Below, piece by piece: positions 6,115 through 6,851 of a DNA stretch of 6,851 bases. The number at the start of each line of letters is the position of its first letter. Positions within the stretch are counted from its first letter, which is position 1. Under the pieces are notes generated by a model. The model was not told the DNA's origin. It did no database searches and worked only from the letters and a program-made list of their open reading frames with translations. The position numbers and the translations under genes were made by a program. Location: the NCBI GenBank assembly GCA_012842545.1, contig DUSQ01000038.1, positions 1-6,851 of the forward strand, written 5' to 3'. This DNA comes from Coprothermobacter sp. (GTDB lineage: Bacteria > Coprothermobacterota > Coprothermobacteria > Coprothermobacterales > Coprothermobacteraceae).

Positions 6115-6425
6115 ATTCTAAGAATAACTCAAAAAAGAAACGCTGAGTTTTTTGACAGATGGCGCAATGACGCTGCGGTGTTAGACATGAACAAAAAGGT
6201 TTATGAGCTTGAAAGCAGCATTCACACTTAGCCTTTCGTAAGGCGAAACATTCAATAAGATATGACCATAGCGCAACCAGTAAGAATGATGCGTCATCAC
6301 AGGGATTCATTGAATTAGTAGGTTATGTTACAAACAGCAAAATGTACCAACATGTAGCAGCTCGGAGCAAGTGAATTAGTCTAAATAGCTGACTCTTCGG
6401 CGGACGATCGTTCCTACTTAACAAG
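6115..6425. other. Intergenic stretch without a supportable gene
   Basis: About 310 bases separate the phosphoesterase start from the broken acetyltransferase. Open frames here are short. The longest, minus-strand 6310..6107, would give a Cys-rich 67-residue peptide overlapping the phosphoesterase start, without an SD or recognisable domain. Small hairpins occur at 6126-6149 (AACTCA/TGAGTT, then a T run on the plus strand) and 6231-6244 (GCCTT/AAGGC). It presumably contains the phosphoesterase promoter, which I cannot place, and otherwise looks like decayed sequence. Confidence 0.5.
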
Positions 6426-6851
6426 CTATAGCTCGAGTTTATAAACATCTAAGCCGTCAGCTTCCCCTTCATACATAAAACCATTTTTGACTTCGATTCT
6501 TTTGGTTGCTTCTTGCCTTCGATCACACTCAATTACAAGACATTTCATATGCCTGCTTTTTGAGCTTCATTAATCATGGACTTTGTAACTTCTCCAGCTA
6601 GGCCCTTGCCCCACCGCTTTTTGGCTATAATCCAAACTATTTCGTAACAAACATTATTGCAGCTTTCGCTTTGTACAGATCATGTGCAATATGGCCCACC
6701 AGTTACCCTATACCTTTAATCTGTAATGCATACACAAGCAGATTTTGAGAGTCTATATATGCTCTTTACAAGAAAGTTCAGTTACATCAAGCCTTATAAC
6801 AGCAACCTTATCTATCGCTTCGTCAGTAAGCGCCCAATTGTCTTTGCCTGA
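6426..6851 (-). pseudogene. Degraded GNAT (RimJ/RimL-like) N-acetyltransferase
   Basis: Reading the minus strand from the right edge gives consecutive pieces of one acetyltransferase in shifting frames. Piece 1 (6851-6753) reads GKDNWALTDEAIDKVAVIRL and ends at TAG. Piece 2 (6753-6637) reads NLLVYALQIKGIG, an in-frame TAA at 6705-6703, then LVGHIAHDLYKAKAAIM. Piece 3 (6649-6545) reads CYEIVWIIAKKRWGKGLAGE, the acetyl-CoA binding motif A, then VTKSMINEAQKAGI. Piece 4 (6548-6426) reads MKCLVIECDRRQEATKRIEV, KNGFMYEGEADGLDVYKLEL and ends at TAG. The order, VGHI, WGKG, E-x-E-A-type helix, N-x-A-S/T-like and KNGF followed by EGE, is that of complete GNAT enzymes, which acetylate amino groups of proteins, peptides or drugs. 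At least three frameshifts and one nonsense codon make it non-functional. The 5' end lies beyond the window. Confidence 0.88.

Noticed and set aside
6126..6153. Terminator-like hairpin followed by T residues on the plus strand
   Set aside because: The stem is only six weak pairs with a 12-base loop, and no plus-strand gene lies upstream to be terminated (the transporter ends about 880 bases away).
6107..6310. Cys-rich 67-residue minus-strand frame
   Set aside because: It overlaps the phosphoesterase start, has no SD, and matches no domain I know; the Cys spacing does not form a recognisable metal site.

Overview
The window (about 45% G+C by eye) looks like a chromosomal segment of an anaerobic, probably thermophilic, Firmicutes-like or Coprothermobacter-like bacterium. 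The grounds are a two-domain rubrerythrin, strong AAGGAGG-type ribosome binding sites, frequent GTG/TTG starts and tightly overlapping genes. The species assignment is a guess. I see no phage, CRISPR array, intact insertion sequence, rRNA or tRNA gene.

Layout. Seven features on the minus strand run from about 4020 down to the left edge: a proline-free coiled-coil protein, rubrerythrin, a DUF72/YecE-like protein, a reading frame interrupted by two TGA codons, a glutamate racemase (MurI)-like protein, a DUF4446 membrane-anchored protein, and a single-pass membrane protein cut by the window edge. Most neighbours overlap or nearly touch. The first three form a probable redox/stress unit. The last three form a probable envelope unit: D-glutamate supply for peptidoglycan next to two membrane-anchored coiled-coil proteins. 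One gene on the plus strand (4190-5248) encodes an EamA/DMT transporter with a very His-rich tail. It converges with a minus-strand, membrane-anchored calcineurin-like phosphoesterase (5260-6114). From 6115 to the right edge there is no intact gene: an unassigned stretch of about 310 bases, then a clearly broken GNAT acetyltransferase (6426-6851) whose pieces lie in different frames.

The most notable item is 1462-2067 (minus). This 606-base frame has a good Shine-Dalgarno sequence and a TTG start, is broken only by two in-frame TGA codons and ends at TAG. A young pseudogene (two TGG-to-TGA changes) is the simplest reading. Opal readthrough or recoding is the alternative. I do not see convincing evidence for a wholly new defence or mobile system; the rest is mostly housekeeping and accessory genes plus decay.
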